A stretch of 64,000 bases of DNA, taken from NCBI GenBank assembly GCA_016791045.1, contig JAEUNO010000003.1, positions 56,172 to 120,171 of the forward strand, in the 5' to 3' direction. The translations under genes were made by a program, and so were the position numbers. The notes under the pieces were generated by a model that was given only the letters and a program-made list of their open reading frames with translations, was not told where the DNA came from and did no database searches. The stretch comes from Methyloversatilis sp. (lineage in GTDB: Bacteria > Pseudomonadota > Gammaproteobacteria > Burkholderiales > Rhodocyclaceae). Position 1 is the first letter of the stretch. Every line of letters begins with the position of its first letter. Shown piece after piece: positions 42,929 to 52,574 of this stretch.

Positions 42929-44731
42929 ATGACCTTCATACTGGATTTCGCGTCGCCCAGCCGGTTGCCCCGGCGCCTGGTGTTCGGCCCGCCGGTGGAG
43001 ATCGTCCGTGCTGAAACGCCGGCTGCCGTCAGGCCGGCGCTGCAGCGGATTGCACAAGCGGCGCGCGACGGTCTGCATGCGACGGGTTTCGTGGCGTACG
43101 AGGCCGCACCGGCGTTCGACCGCGCGGCCCGCGTGCTGCCGGGCAACCACTTGCCGCTGGTCTGGTTCGGCCTGCACGAGGCGCCGCTCGATGCGCCGCC
43201 CCATGCGCCAGCCGCCTTCTCGGTTTCCGAGTGGACGCTGGACACCCCGCGCGAGCGCTACGAGCAGTGCATCGAGGCCATCCATGCCGCGATCCGGCGT
43301 GGCGATGCCTACCAGATGAACTACACCATCCGCGCGCTGGCCTCGTTCGAGGGCGATGCGCAGGCTTTCTACGAGCGCCTGCGCGTCGCCCAGCAAGCCG
43401 ACTTCTGCGCCTACGCAGACATCGGCAGCCACCGCATCCTGTCCGCCTCGCCCGAACTGTTCTTTTCCTGGCAGGACGGCGTGCTCACGACACGTCCGAT
43501 GAAAGGCACGGCACGCCGCGGCCAGTTGCCGCGCGAGGATGCCGAACTGGCACGCTGGCTGCGTGACTCGGAAAAGAACCGCGCCGAAAACCTGATGATC
43601 GTGGACCTGCTGCGCAACGACCTGTCGCGGCTGTCGATGCCCGGCGGCGTGCACGTGCCGCACCTGTTCTCGATCGAGAACTATCCGACCGTGCTCCAGA
43701 TGACATCCACCATCACCGCACGCACGCGCCCGGAAGTGACGATAGAGGAGGTGTTCGCCGCGCTGTTTCCGTGCGGTTCGATCACCGGCGCGCCCAAGCT
43801 CAAGGCGATGGACATCATTTCGGACCTGGAAACCACGCCGCGCGAGGTCTATTGCGGCGCGATCGGCCATATCGCGCCGGGCGGCGCAGCCCGGTTCAAC
43901 GTCGCGATCCGCACCGTCACGCTGGACGTGGCCAGCGGACAGATGCGCTGCGGTCTGGGCGGCGGCATCACATGGGATTCGGTGGCGGCCGACGAGTACG
44001 AGGAGGTGCGCACCAAGAGCCGCTTCCTGTCCCGGGCCGCGCGGGATTTCGAGCTGCTCGAAACCCTGCTGCTTGAAGATGGCCAGTACGCGTTGCTGGA
44101 ACGACACCTGTCGCGGCTTGCCTCGTCGGCGCGCTTCTTCGGCTTCGACGCCCCGGATGCGGCCCGCGCAGCACTCGAAGCCCACGCGCTGCGCCACCCG
44201 ACAGGCCGCTTCCGCGTGCGTCTGCTGTATGGCGCCGATGGCACGGTGCGGCTCGACAGCACGGTCGCCGGCAGCGCCGACACGCGTGTCTGCAGCGTGC
44301 GCCTGGCGGTCGAACCGGTTTCGCGCGCCGAACCTTTTCTGTATCACAAGACGACCCGTCGCTCCGTCTATGACGCCCACTTCTCGCATTGCGCCGGCTC
44401 CGCTTTCGATGTGCTGCTGTGGAACGACGCCGGCGAGCTGACCGAGTTCACACGCGGCAACCTGGTGCTCGACATCGACGGCGAACAACTGACGCCCCCC
44501 GTCTCCAGCGGCCTGCTCGATGGCACCCTGAGACGCGATCTGGTGGACAGTGGCGTGCTGCGCGAACAGGTGCTGACACGCGAAGATCTCGCCCGGGCGC
44601 AACAGATCTGGTTCATCAACAGCGTGCGCGGCTGGATCCCGGTCCATCTCGACATGAGTCCGGCCGACACCACGCCGGTGCCGGTACCCGCCTACGCAGA
44701 CCCGTTCGCCGGTGACCGTGACGCGGGCTGA
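42929..44731 (+). CDS. pabB: bifunctional aminodeoxychorismate synthase component I / aminodeoxychorismate lyase
   Basis: 600 aa fusion. Residues 1-365 are a chorismate-binding (PabB) domain with GDAYQMNYTIR, PMKGTARRG, KNRAENLMIVDLLRNDLSR, FPCGSITGAPKLKAMDII and the GGGITWDS end. Residues 375-595 are a class IV PLP lyase (PabC) with TRRSVYDA and LLWNDAGELTEFTRGNLV; the PLP lysine would be in YHKTTR. It makes 4-aminobenzoate from chorismate for folate with a separate PabA amidotransferase not in the window. Confidence 0.92.
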   Translation: MTFILDFASPSRLPRRLVFGPPVEIVRAETPAAVRPALQRIAQAARDGLHATGFVAYEAAPAFDRAARVLPGNHLPLVWFGLHEAPLDAPPHAPAAFSVSEWTLDTPRERYEQCIEAIHAAIRRGDAYQMNYTIRALASFEGDAQAFYERLRVAQQADFCAYADIGSHRILSASPELFFSWQDGVLTTRPMKGTARRGQLPREDAELARWLRDSEKNRAENLMIVDLLRNDLSRLSMPGGVHVPHLFSIENYPTVLQMTSTITARTRPEVTIEEVFAALFPCGSITGAPKLKAMDIISDLETTPREVYCGAIGHIAPGGAARFNVAIRTVTLDVASGQMRCGLGGGITWDSVAADEYEEVRTKSRFLSRAARDFELLETLLLEDGQYALLERHLSRLASSARFFGFDAPDAARAALEAHALRHPTGRFRVRLLYGADGTVRLDSTVAGSADTRVCSVRLAVEPVSRAEPFLYHKTTRRSVYDAHFSHCAGSAFDVLLWNDAGELTEFTRGNLVLDIDGEQLTPPVSSGLLDGTLRRDLVDSGVLREQVLTREDLARAQQIWFINSVRGWIPVHLDMSPADTTPVPVPAYADPFAGDRDAG

Positions 44732-45800
44732 GTCGACGTTGCGACGCCTGTGCCTGCTGTGCCTGACGCCGCTGATCGTCGGCTGCAACGGCAGCTTCTC
44801 GCCGCGCTACTACTGGCAGGCCGCCAGCGGACAGTTCGAACTTTGGCGACTGGCCAGGCCGGTCGGACAGATCGGTGCCGACCCCGCAACGCCGCAGACC
44901 CTGCGCGAAAGGCTTGCGCTGGCGGTCGAGATCCGCGACTGGGCCAGCCGCGACATGGCGCTGCCGGACAACGGCAGCTACCGCCGTTACGCCGATCTGG
45001 GTCGGCCGTACGTCGTGTGGAACGTGTTTGCCGCCGATCCGCTGTCGGTGCAGCCGGCCCAGTCCTGCTTCCCCATCGCGGGCTGCGTCAGCTACCGCGG
45101 CTTCTTCAGCGAAGCTGACGCGCGGGCCTATGCCGAGGCACGCCGCGCCGAAGGGCTCGACGTGCATGTCGGCGGTGTGCCGGCGTACTCGACACTCGGC
45201 TGGTTCGACGATCCGCTGCTGAACACCTTCATGCACTACCCGGAAATCGAACTGGTGCGGCTCATCGTGCACGAGCTGTCGCATCAGATCGTCTATGTGC
45301 GCGACGACACCGAGTTCAACGAATCCTTTGCCAGTGCAGTGGAAGAGGAAGGCGTCCGGCGCTGGCTGATGCGCCCGGGCAAGGACGCACTGCGCGCAGG
45401 TTTCGAACGCAACCAGCGCATCCGCGCCGATTTCGCCGCATTGGTGTTGAAGTACCGGGAAGCGCTGGACGAGGTCTATCGGTCATCGTCGAGCGACGCC
45501 GAAAAGCGGCACGAAAAGGCGCGCCTGATCGGCGCGCTCGGCGATGAATACGCCCGCATGCGCGACCGTGACTGGGGCGGCTTTCGCGGCTATGACCGCT
45601 GGTTCGCGCAGGACATCAACAACGCCACCCTTGCATCGATCGGCCTCTACAGCGCGGCCAAGCCCGCCTTCACGCGGCTGATCGACACCTCTCCAGACCT
45701 GCCTGCGGTCTGGGCGACCTTGCGCGAGTTGGCCGCATTGCCGCGCGACGAGCGCCGCGCCCGCCTCGATCTGCCACCGGCAAAGGAACCGACCCGATGA
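44712..45800 (+). CDS. putative aminopeptidase lipoprotein (DUF/PF10023 type)
   Basis: 362 aa. A lipobox (LTPLIVGC) anchors it to a membrane. The HELSHQ zinc-binding sequence, followed by EFNESFASAVEEEG, gives a metallopeptidase-like active site resembling predicted aminopeptidases of COG4324. FMHYPEIELVRLIVHELSHQIVY is the core. The GTG start overlaps the pabBC tail by 20 bp. Substrate and location are not known. Confidence 0.78.
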   Translation: MTVTRAESTLRRLCLLCLTPLIVGCNGSFSPRYYWQAASGQFELWRLARPVGQIGADPATPQTLRERLALAVEIRDWASRDMALPDNGSYRRYADLGRPYVVWNVFAADPLSVQPAQSCFPIAGCVSYRGFFSEADARAYAEARRAEGLDVHVGGVPAYSTLGWFDDPLLNTFMHYPEIELVRLIVHELSHQIVYVRDDTEFNESFASAVEEEGVRRWLMRPGKDALRAGFERNQRIRADFAALVLKYREALDEVYRSSSSDAEKRHEKARLIGALGDEYARMRDRDWGGFRGYDRWFAQDINNATLASIGLYSAAKPAFTRLIDTSPDLPAVWATLRELAALPRDERRARLDLPPAKEPTR

Positions 45801-46333
45801 ACATCGACGACGCACGCCACCTGCAGGCGCTGATCCGCACCATTCCGGACTTTCCGTCGCCCGGCATACAGTTCCGGGACGTGATGCCGCTGCTGGCCGA
45901 TGCGCACGGCTTCGCGCGGGCGCTCGCAGCGCTGGCCGAAGACATCGCGCCGCACAGCATCGATATGGTTGCCGCCATCGAAGCACGAGGATTCCTGCTT
46001 GGCGGGGCGATCGCGCAGCGGCTGGGGTGCGGCCTGCTGCCGGTGCGCAAGCCGGGAAAACTTCCCGGCCCGAACCACGGCATCGATTACGCGCTCGAAT
46101 ATGGCAGCGACCGGCTGGAAATGCAGGTCGGTGCAGTGAAGCCGGGCGCCCGGGTGCTGGTGATCGACGACCTGATCGCCACCGGCGGTACCGCGCTGGC
46201 CTGCGGCGAATTGATTGCCCGGGCGGGCGGCCACGTGGCAGGTTTCAGATTCCTGATCGACCTGCCCGATCTGGGTGGCGCGGCGCGGCTTGCCGCACGC
46301 GGCTGGGACGCGCGCTCGCTGCTGCGTTACTGA
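45797..46333 (+). CDS. apt: adenine phosphoribosyltransferase
   Basis: 178 aa, adenine plus PRPP to AMP. The PRPP-binding VLVIDDLIATGGTA motif and the N-terminal IPDFPSPGIQFRD signature of Apt are present, with ARGFLLGGAIA between them. ATGA overlap with the peptidase gene indicates coupling. Ends 7 bp from the convergent epsL. Confidence 0.95.
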   Translation: MNIDDARHLQALIRTIPDFPSPGIQFRDVMPLLADAHGFARALAALAEDIAPHSIDMVAAIEARGFLLGGAIAQRLGCGLLPVRKPGKLPGPNHGIDYALEYGSDRLEMQVGAVKPGARVLVIDDLIATGGTALACGELIARAGGHVAGFRFLIDLPDLGGAARLAARGWDARSLLRY

Positions 46334-46340
46334 AGGACGT

Positions 46341-47564
46341 TCAGAACACGTACTGCAGCGACGCGGACACGCTGCGCACGCGGTACTGGAAGAACTGGTT
46401 GTTCGATTCGCGCTCGTCGCGGCGCACCTCGACATTGGCCGAAAGGTTGCGTTCGATCGCCCACGTTGCGCCCAGACTGTAGGTGGTCAGGTCTTCCTGA
46501 CGCGGTGAACCGTCAAACCCCAGTGCGGTGAAAAATGTGTCGCCCTCGCCCTGTCGCGCCACCCACTGCGCACGGCCATCGACGCGGATCTTGCCTGTGG
46601 CCTGCCAGACCGGTGCTATCGTGTAGGTGGTAGTGCGGAAATAGCTGGAAAAGTTGTCTTCCAGCGATGAAATCTGCCGCTCGGCCTGGAAGTTCACTGC
46701 CGTATGTCCGGTCGGCTGCCATTCCCAGCCGACCCGGCCGTACACATCGTCGTAGTCGCGTTGCGGCACATTCTCGTGCTCCCGCTTCGACTGGCCGATG
46801 GCCCCCGACAAGCGCGAGTGGCCGACCGGCTGCCAGCGCACGCGCGCCTCGATGTCCTTCTGCTTGTAGGCATTCGTCTGATTCAGGATCGGCAGGCGCT
46901 GCGGATAGTCGCCATCGCTGCGCCGTCCGAGCAATTCGAACTGGGTGCCCCCGCGCGTCGTGTAGCGCACGCCGGCTTCCAGCCGTTCCAAATCGAAATC
47001 GTTGCGGCGCCGGATTTCCGTGCTGTTGCGCTGGGTATCCTTGCTCACGCCGCCGAACAGCGACCAGTAGGTGTCGATCTTGTATGCGCCATCGAAACGC
47101 AGGCTTTCCGCTTCGATGATGTTCTTGGCCAGCACGGTCGACCGGAAGTCGCCGAAACCACCGAGGTATTTGCGATTGCTGTAGCGCAGGTTGCCCGAAA
47201 AGTCGTTGCCGACCTGCATCGCCCAGCCGGCTGCGATATTGTGTCCGTCGTAGTCAAGCACGGACAGATCGTTGTAGCGAACGGTCGATTGCGAAGCGCT
47301 CGCGGTCAGGCGCTGACGACCGATCATCTTGTCGGCGGTCACGCCGAGGGTGGCGGTCCAGCTGTGGTCACCGCGCGGTGAATTCGGACCAAAGGATGTC
47401 GGCTCCAGTCCGTCGGGCAGATAGAACACGTTGTCCTGATACTGCCAGGCACCGGAGGTCACGAGGCTGAATACATCGCCCTCCCCGGCAAGCGCGGAAA
47501 ACGGGGTAATCAGCATCAAAAGGCACTGCAGCGAGCGCGGAAGAAGCGAGAAGTTTTTGTTCAT
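46341..47564 (-). CDS. epsL: EpsL-like outer-membrane beta-barrel of the EPS/exosortase system
   Basis: 407 aa with a signal peptide (ending PFSALA, about residue 26). The rest shows alternating amphipathic strands with many aromatic residues and ends in SLQYVF, a terminal Phe typical of outer-membrane barrels. It matches XrtB-associated EpsL proteins by size and position near an undecaprenyl-phosphate transferase. It would lie in the outer membrane, perhaps as a polysaccharide export porin. Divergent from the glycosyltransferase gene. Confidence 0.8.
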   Translation of the reverse strand: MNKNFSLLPRSLQCLLMLITPFSALAGEGDVFSLVTSGAWQYQDNVFYLPDGLEPTSFGPNSPRGDHSWTATLGVTADKMIGRQRLTASASQSTVRYNDLSVLDYDGHNIAAGWAMQVGNDFSGNLRYSNRKYLGGFGDFRSTVLAKNIIEAESLRFDGAYKIDTYWSLFGGVSKDTQRNSTEIRRRNDFDLERLEAGVRYTTRGGTQFELLGRRSDGDYPQRLPILNQTNAYKQKDIEARVRWQPVGHSRLSGAIGQSKREHENVPQRDYDDVYGRVGWEWQPTGHTAVNFQAERQISSLEDNFSSYFRTTTYTIAPVWQATGKIRVDGRAQWVARQGEGDTFFTALGFDGSPRQEDLTTYSLGATWAIERNLSANVEVRRDERESNNQFFQYRVRSVSASLQYVF

Positions 47565-47709
47565 TGCACTAAAGTAGTATGGCCGCAGACTGTGACGCTT
47601 TCCTTGCCGACGCGTAAATCGTAAAAATCCAATAACCGCCGTCCGCTATTCTACGGCGACGCGTTCCACACAGATTTCTCCCCGTTTGAACACACCGGTT
47701 TCATTCTCG

Positions 47710-49104
47710 ATGCTCGCCAAGTTTGAGCGTAACACTTCCGTATTGCGGGCACCGCTAAGTCTTCCCGGAATGGTCGAGATGTTCCTCGACCCGCTTTCGC
47801 TCATCCTTTCGCTGATCGCCTGCGCCCTTTATTTCGGCGACACGGTCGACGCGCGCTATGTCGTGCTGTCGCTGGTGGTGTTCTCGCTGTCCTTCCCGGG
47901 CTCGTCGCTGCTCAGCATGCGACCGCGTCGCGTGGTCCGGCAGTGCGTCATCAACTGGATGCTCATTGCCTTCATCCTGCTGTTCTTCGGTTACGCGAGT
48001 CAGTACATCGAGAACTTTCCGATCGACGTCGTGCTCGCGTGGCTCGTTGCGGCGCCAGCCACCCAGCTGGTGGCCCACTTCACCGCACGCGCCTACCTGA
48101 AACGCTCTGCCGCGCAGGTGGAGAACCAGACCCGGGTCATCATCGTCGGCTGCAACGACATCGGCGTTCAGCTGGCCGAACAGTTTGCCTTCAACCCCTT
48201 CCTGGGCATTCATTGTCTTGGCTACTTCGATGACCGGTCGCGGGAGCGCATCACGCAACTCAACGGGCATCCGCTGCTCGGGCGGCTGAGCGAACTCGCC
48301 GCCTACGTGAAGGCGCATCGCATCGACCAGATCTATCTGGCGCTGCCGATGGCCAGCCAGCCGCGCATCCTCGCGCTGCTCGACGACCTGAAGGACACCA
48401 CGGCCAGCGTGTTCTTCGCACCGGACATCTTCCTGACCGACCTGATCCAGGGCCGCATGGACTACGTTGCCGGCGTGCCGGTCGTGGCGGTCTGCGACAC
48501 GCCTTTCACCGGCATCAACGGCCTGGTGAAGCGCAGCAGCGACGTGGTGCTGTCGTGCCTGATCCTGCTGCTCATATCGCCTCTGCTGCTGGCGATCGCC
48601 ATCGGCGTGAAGATGACGTCACCCGGACCGGTGCTGTTCCGGCAGCGCCGCTACGGTCTCGACGGCCGGGAAATCGTCGTATACAAATTCCGATCGATGA
48701 CGGTGCAGGACGATGGTGCGGTGGTGAAGCAGGCCACCCGGAACGATCAGCGCATCACGCCCTTCGGCGGCTTCCTGCGCCGCACGTCGCTCGACGAACT
48801 GCCGCAGTTCATCAACGTGGTGCAGGGGCGGATGAGCATCGTCGGCCCGCGCCCGCACGCCGTGGCGCACAACGAAACCTATCGCAAGCTGATCAAGGGC
48901 TATATGGTCCGTCACAAGGTCAAGCCGGGCATCACCGGCTGGGCGCAGGTCAATGGCTATCGCGGCGAAACCGAAACGGTGGACAAGATGCAGAAGCGCA
49001 TCGAGTTCGACCTGGAATACCTGCGCAACTGGTCGATCGGACTTGACCTGTGGATCATCGTCAAAACCGTTGCGGTGGTGTTCAAGGATCGCAATGCGTA
49101 CTGA
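47710..49104 (+). CDS. undecaprenyl-phosphate sugar phosphotransferase (EpsB/WcaJ type)
   Basis: 464 aa. N-terminal four or so helices (about 20-120), a CoA-binding/NAD-like domain (VIIVGCNDIGVQLAEQF), and the C-terminal bacterial sugar transferase with KRSSDVVLSCLILLLISPLLL, the TSPGPVLFRQRRYGLDGREIVVYKFRSM motif, RRTSLDELPQFINVVQGRMSIVGPRPH and PGITGWAQVNGYRGET. It starts the lipid-linked repeat unit of the EPS. The ATG at 47710 was preferred to an in-frame TTG eight codons upstream. Confidence 0.92.
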   Translation: MLAKFERNTSVLRAPLSLPGMVEMFLDPLSLILSLIACALYFGDTVDARYVVLSLVVFSLSFPGSSLLSMRPRRVVRQCVINWMLIAFILLFFGYASQYIENFPIDVVLAWLVAAPATQLVAHFTARAYLKRSAAQVENQTRVIIVGCNDIGVQLAEQFAFNPFLGIHCLGYFDDRSRERITQLNGHPLLGRLSELAAYVKAHRIDQIYLALPMASQPRILALLDDLKDTTASVFFAPDIFLTDLIQGRMDYVAGVPVVAVCDTPFTGINGLVKRSSDVVLSCLILLLISPLLLAIAIGVKMTSPGPVLFRQRRYGLDGREIVVYKFRSMTVQDDGAVVKQATRNDQRITPFGGFLRRTSLDELPQFINVVQGRMSIVGPRPHAVAHNETYRKLIKGYMVRHKVKPGITGWAQVNGYRGETETVDKMQKRIEFDLEYLRNWSIGLDLWIIVKTVAVVFKDRNAY

Positions 49105-49468
49105 AGTCGTGAAACGCCCGCCGGTCGTCCAGTGGCTTGCGATGCTGGTCGCTACCCTGATGATTGCCAGTCTGGTCAGACTGGGCGAAACCGAACTGGC
49201 GGTCGGGCTGATCCCCAGCCCGTGGGACAAGCTGGCCCACATGGCCACCTTCGGCACCATCGCCTTTTCGCTCTGGCTGGCACTCGGTCAGCGCTGGCTC
49301 TACAGCTGCGCCGCCTTTGCGTTCGCGATCGCGCTGTACGACGAATGGCGCCAGCTCACCCTGCCCGGTCGCGAAGCCGATCTGGCCGACCTGCTGGCGA
49401 ACGGCGTCGGCATCGTTCTCGCCGTGCTGCTTGCGCGCTACATCGTGGCCCGGAGCATCCGTTCATGA
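49094..49468 (+). CDS. VanZ-like membrane protein
   Basis: 124 aa with three to four hydrophobic helices and the VanZ pattern DKLAHMATFGTIAFSLWLAL and YDEWRQLTLPGREADLADLLANGVG. VanZ domains are associated with EPS and teicoplanin resistance loci, but the biochemical role is unclear. It overlaps the transferase gene by 11 bp, and its stop overlaps the transglycosylase start (ATGA). Confidence 0.85.
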   Translation: MRTEVVKRPPVVQWLAMLVATLMIASLVRLGETELAVGLIPSPWDKLAHMATFGTIAFSLWLALGQRWLYSCAAFAFAIALYDEWRQLTLPGREADLADLLANGVGIVLAVLLARYIVARSIRS

Positions 49469-50112
49469 CGCGCGGCTGGATCGTGCTGCTGCTCGCCGGT
49501 CTGCCGCTGCTGGCGCAGGCCGACGGCTCGGAGTACCAGCTCAGGCTGGGCGACGGCACGACCTACCGCCTGCTTCAGCCGGAACAGTTGCGGGTCAGTG
49601 AAGTGGAGAAGCGCGAAGCCAGGCGGCAGGCGCTGAGCGGGCTGCCGTTCGCCGAACAGATCGAACAGGCGGCCGTTGCAGGCGGCATCGATCCCGAACT
49701 GCTGCATGCGGTCGTGCAGGCGGAATCCGCCTACAACCCGCATGCCGTATCGCCGAAGGGCGCGCTCGGTCTGGCGCAGATGATGCCGGAGACCGCACGG
49801 GCCTACGGCGTGACCAATGCCCTGAAGCCGGTGGACAACCTGCGGGCCAGCGCCCGTCACCTGCGCGATCTGCTCGATCACTTCGGCGACGTCGAACTGG
49901 CCCTTTCGGCCTACAACGCCGGCGCCGGCGCGGTCCGCCGGTTTGGCGGCATGCCGCCGTACGCGGAAACACGCGCCTATGTGCCGCGCGTGAGCGATCG
50001 CTACGAAGCGCTGAAGCGTCTTGCCACACCGCCCGAACCGGTCGTGCCGCCCAGCCCTTACAAGCTGCGCGCCGACAGCAACGAGATGCGCCTCATCCAG
50101 TCAGCCAACTGA
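49465..50112 (+). CDS. lytic transglycosylase (SLT domain)
   Basis: 215 aa with a signal peptide (about 1-18). The SLT domain (about 65-180) has the catalytic glutamate in HAVVQAESAYNPHAVSPKGALGLAQMMP and the downstream AYNAGAGAVRRFGG motif. It would cleave glycan strands, perhaps to let the EPS export machinery pass the wall. It is the third gene of the epsB-type operon, coupled on both sides. Confidence 0.9.
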   Translation: MTRGWIVLLLAGLPLLAQADGSEYQLRLGDGTTYRLLQPEQLRVSEVEKREARRQALSGLPFAEQIEQAAVAGGIDPELLHAVVQAESAYNPHAVSPKGALGLAQMMPETARAYGVTNALKPVDNLRASARHLRDLLDHFGDVELALSAYNAGAGAVRRFGGMPPYAETRAYVPRVSDRYEALKRLATPPEPVVPPSPYKLRADSNEMRLIQSAN

Positions 50113-51395
50113 TGCACGCCAGTCTGCCGCCGGCGCTGGATGTCGCCATCGTCGGCGGCGGCCCGGCCGGTCTGATGGCGGCCGAAGTGCTGTCGTCCGC
50201 CGGCATCCGGGTCGACCTGTTCGATGGCAAGGCCTCGGTCGGACGCAAGTTCCTGCTGGCCGGCAAGGGCGGGCTCAACCTCACGCACAGCGAAGCCCTG
50301 CCGCAATTCACCGCACGCTTTCGCGAGCGCAGCGACGAGGTCGCGCGCTGGCTGGCCGGATTCGACGCCGACGCGCTTCGCGCCTGGTCGCACGGGCTGG
50401 GCGTCGACACCTTCATCGGATCATCCGGCCGCGTCTTTCCGCGCGACATGAAGGCAGCGCCGCTGCTGCGCGCCTGGCTGGTGCGACTGCGCGCGGCCGG
50501 CGTGCGCTTCCACATGAATCACCGCTGGACCGGCTGGGACGACGAAGGTCGGCTGTGCTTTCACGCGCCGGACGGCGAGGTCGCCAGACCGGCTGCGGTC
50601 ACCCTTCTCGCACTGGGTGGGGCGAGCTGGCCGCAGCTGGGTTCGGATGGCAGCTGGACGACGCTGCTCGAAAGCCGCGGCGTCGCGGTGTCGCCGCTGC
50701 GCGCGGCCAACTGCGGCTTTGACGTGGCATGGAGCCCCCATTTCGCGCAGCGGCATGCGGGGGTGCCACTGAAGAATGTGCGCATCGGCTTCACCGACGC
50801 GACGGGCCGGTTCGTATCGCGCAGCGGTGAATGCCTGATCAGCGCGAGTGGTCTGGAAGGCAGCCTGATCTACGCGCTGTCGGCTGCGCTGCGCGAGCGG
50901 CTGGAAGTCGACGGCTTCGTCGACATTTCACTCGATCTGCTGCCGGCCCACGAGCCGGCGCGCGTGCTGGCCGAAGCCGCCCACCCGCGCGGCGCGCGCT
51001 CACTGTCGTCGCATCTTGCCGGGCGACTGGGCATCAACGGGGCAAAAGCCGGATTGTTGTTCGAGCTGCTCGACAAGGCGGCGCTGAGCGATCCGGCGCG
51101 CATCGCCGCAACCCTCAAGGCGCTGCCGCTGCGTCTCACCGCCACCCGGCCGGTGGCCGAAGCCATCAGCACCGCGGGCGGCGTGACGCTGGAGTCGCTC
51201 GACGCCGACCTGATGCTCCAGGCACTGCCCGGGGTTTTCTGCGCCGGAGAAATGCTCGACTGGGAGGCGCCGACCGGCGGTTACCTGCTGACCGCCAGCA
51301 TGGCGAGCGGCCGCGTCGCGGCCGCCGGCATGCTCAGGCGGCTTGCCGCCGGGCAACCTCAGGCCGCCATTCAGACCGCACTTCAGGCGGAGTGA
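50112..51395 (+). CDS. NAD(P)/FAD-dependent flavoprotein (HI0933/YhiN-like, TIGR03862 type)
   Basis: 427 aa. FAD-binding [22 protein letters not shown] at the N-terminus, [15 protein letters not shown], and the C-terminal [23 protein letters not shown] motif are those of HI0933-like flavoproteins. The reaction is not known. ATG overlaps the transglycosylase stop by one base; the final 13 bp overlap fbp tail to tail. Confidence 0.88.
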   Translation: MHASLPPALDVAIVGGGPAGLMAAEVLSSAGIRVDLFDGKASVGRKFLLAGKGGLNLTHSEALPQFTARFRERSDEVARWLAGFDADALRAWSHGLGVDTFIGSSGRVFPRDMKAAPLLRAWLVRLRAAGVRFHMNHRWTGWDDEGRLCFHAPDGEVARPAAVTLLALGGASWPQLGSDGSWTTLLESRGVAVSPLRAANCGFDVAWSPHFAQRHAGVPLKNVRIGFTDATGRFVSRSGECLISASGLEGSLIYALSAALRERLEVDGFVDISLDLLPAHEPARVLAEAAHPRGARSLSSHLAGRLGINGAKAGLLFELLDKAALSDPARIAATLKALPLRLTATRPVAEAISTAGGVTLESLDADLMLQALPGVFCAGEMLDWEAPTGGYLLTASMASGRVAAAGMLRRLAAGQPQAAIQTALQAE

Positions 51396-52396
51396 TAACC
51401 GAGCACGCGCTCGACTTCGTTCTTCGAACCCAGGATGACCGGCACCCGCTGATGCAGTTTTTCGGGCTGCACGTCCAGGATGCGCTGATAGCCGGTGGTC
51501 GCTGAGCCGCCGGCCTGTTCGATCAGCATCGCCATCGGGTTGGCTTCATACATCAGGCGCAGCTTGCCCGGCTTGGTCGGGTCCTTCGTGTCCTTCGGGT
51601 ACAGGAAAATGCCGCCGCGAGTGAGGATGCGATGCACGTCGGCCACCATCGACCCGACCCAGCGCATGTTGTAGTCCTTGCCGCGCGGGCCGGTCTTGCC
51701 GGCGATCAGCTCGTCGATGTAGCGCTTCACGGGGGCTTCCCAGGACCGCGCATTCGACGCGTTGATCGCATACTCCTTCGTATCGTCCGGAATGCGCATG
51801 TGGGCGGTGGTCATGACGAAACTGCCGGTTTCGCGATCCAGCGTGAAGGCATGCACGCCTTCGCCCAGTGTCAGCACCAGCTGGGTCGCCGAACCGTACA
51901 CCGCATATCCCGCCACCAGCTGGCGCGTACCGGGTTGCAGGAAGGCGCTTTCATCCACCGGCGCAGCGCCGCCGGTGGCAAAGTCCGGGCAGCGCAGCAC
52001 CGAAAAGATGGTGCCGGTCGAAATGTTCACATCGATGTTCGACGAGCCGTCGAGCGGATCGAACAGCAACAGGTACTCGCCCTTGGGGTAGCGGTTTGGA
52101 ATCTGGTGCGGCGCATCCATCTCCTCCGAGGCCATCGCCGCAAGGTGGCCACCCCACTCGTTCGCCTCGAGCAGGATTTCGTTGGCGATCACATCCAGCT
52201 TCTTCTGCACCTCGCCCTGCACGTTCTCGCCGCCGGCCTCCCCGAGCGAATTGGTCAGTCCGCCCTTGCCCACCGCGTTGCCGATCGCCTTGACGGCGCG
52301 CGCGACCACCTCGACCAGAAAGCGCAACTCGGCGCTGATGCGCTCGCCGTCGCGTTGCTGCTGGATCAGGAACTGGCTGAGGGTGATGCGGGACAT
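51383..52396 (-). CDS. fbp: fructose-1,6-bisphosphatase class 1
   Basis: 337 aa, the gluconeogenic phosphatase. [13 protein letters not shown] with the metal-binding Asp residues and GGIFLYP are diagnostic, as are [18 protein letters not shown] and the [12 protein letters not shown]-type N-terminal loop. The start at 52396 fits the family; a longer reading enters the regulatory region. Divergent from the DadA-like gene. Confidence 0.95.
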   Translation of the reverse strand: MSRITLSQFLIQQQRDGERISAELRFLVEVVARAVKAIGNAVGKGGLTNSLGEAGGENVQGEVQKKLDVIANEILLEANEWGGHLAAMASEEMDAPHQIPNRYPKGEYLLLFDPLDGSSNIDVNISTGTIFSVLRCPDFATGGAAPVDESAFLQPGTRQLVAGYAVYGSATQLVLTLGEGVHAFTLDRETGSFVMTTAHMRIPDDTKEYAINASNARSWEAPVKRYIDELIAGKTGPRGKDYNMRWVGSMVADVHRILTRGGIFLYPKDTKDPTKPGKLRLMYEANPMAMLIEQAGGSATTGYQRILDVQPEKLHQRVPVILGSKNEVERVLGYHSA

Positions 52397-52574
52397 GGGG
52401 TACGGCTCCGAAGGGTGAGAAAATCGATTATCGTGCACAGCACCATGAAACGCCTCGCAGGATTTCACGCCGACTGCCGTTTCGACCGTATTTCCGTTAC
52501 CGGGCCGGTGCTCAAACAAGGAACCTGCAGACTGCTCCAGCGGTCCTGAAGGCGTCCTCAAGAATCAGATCCGC

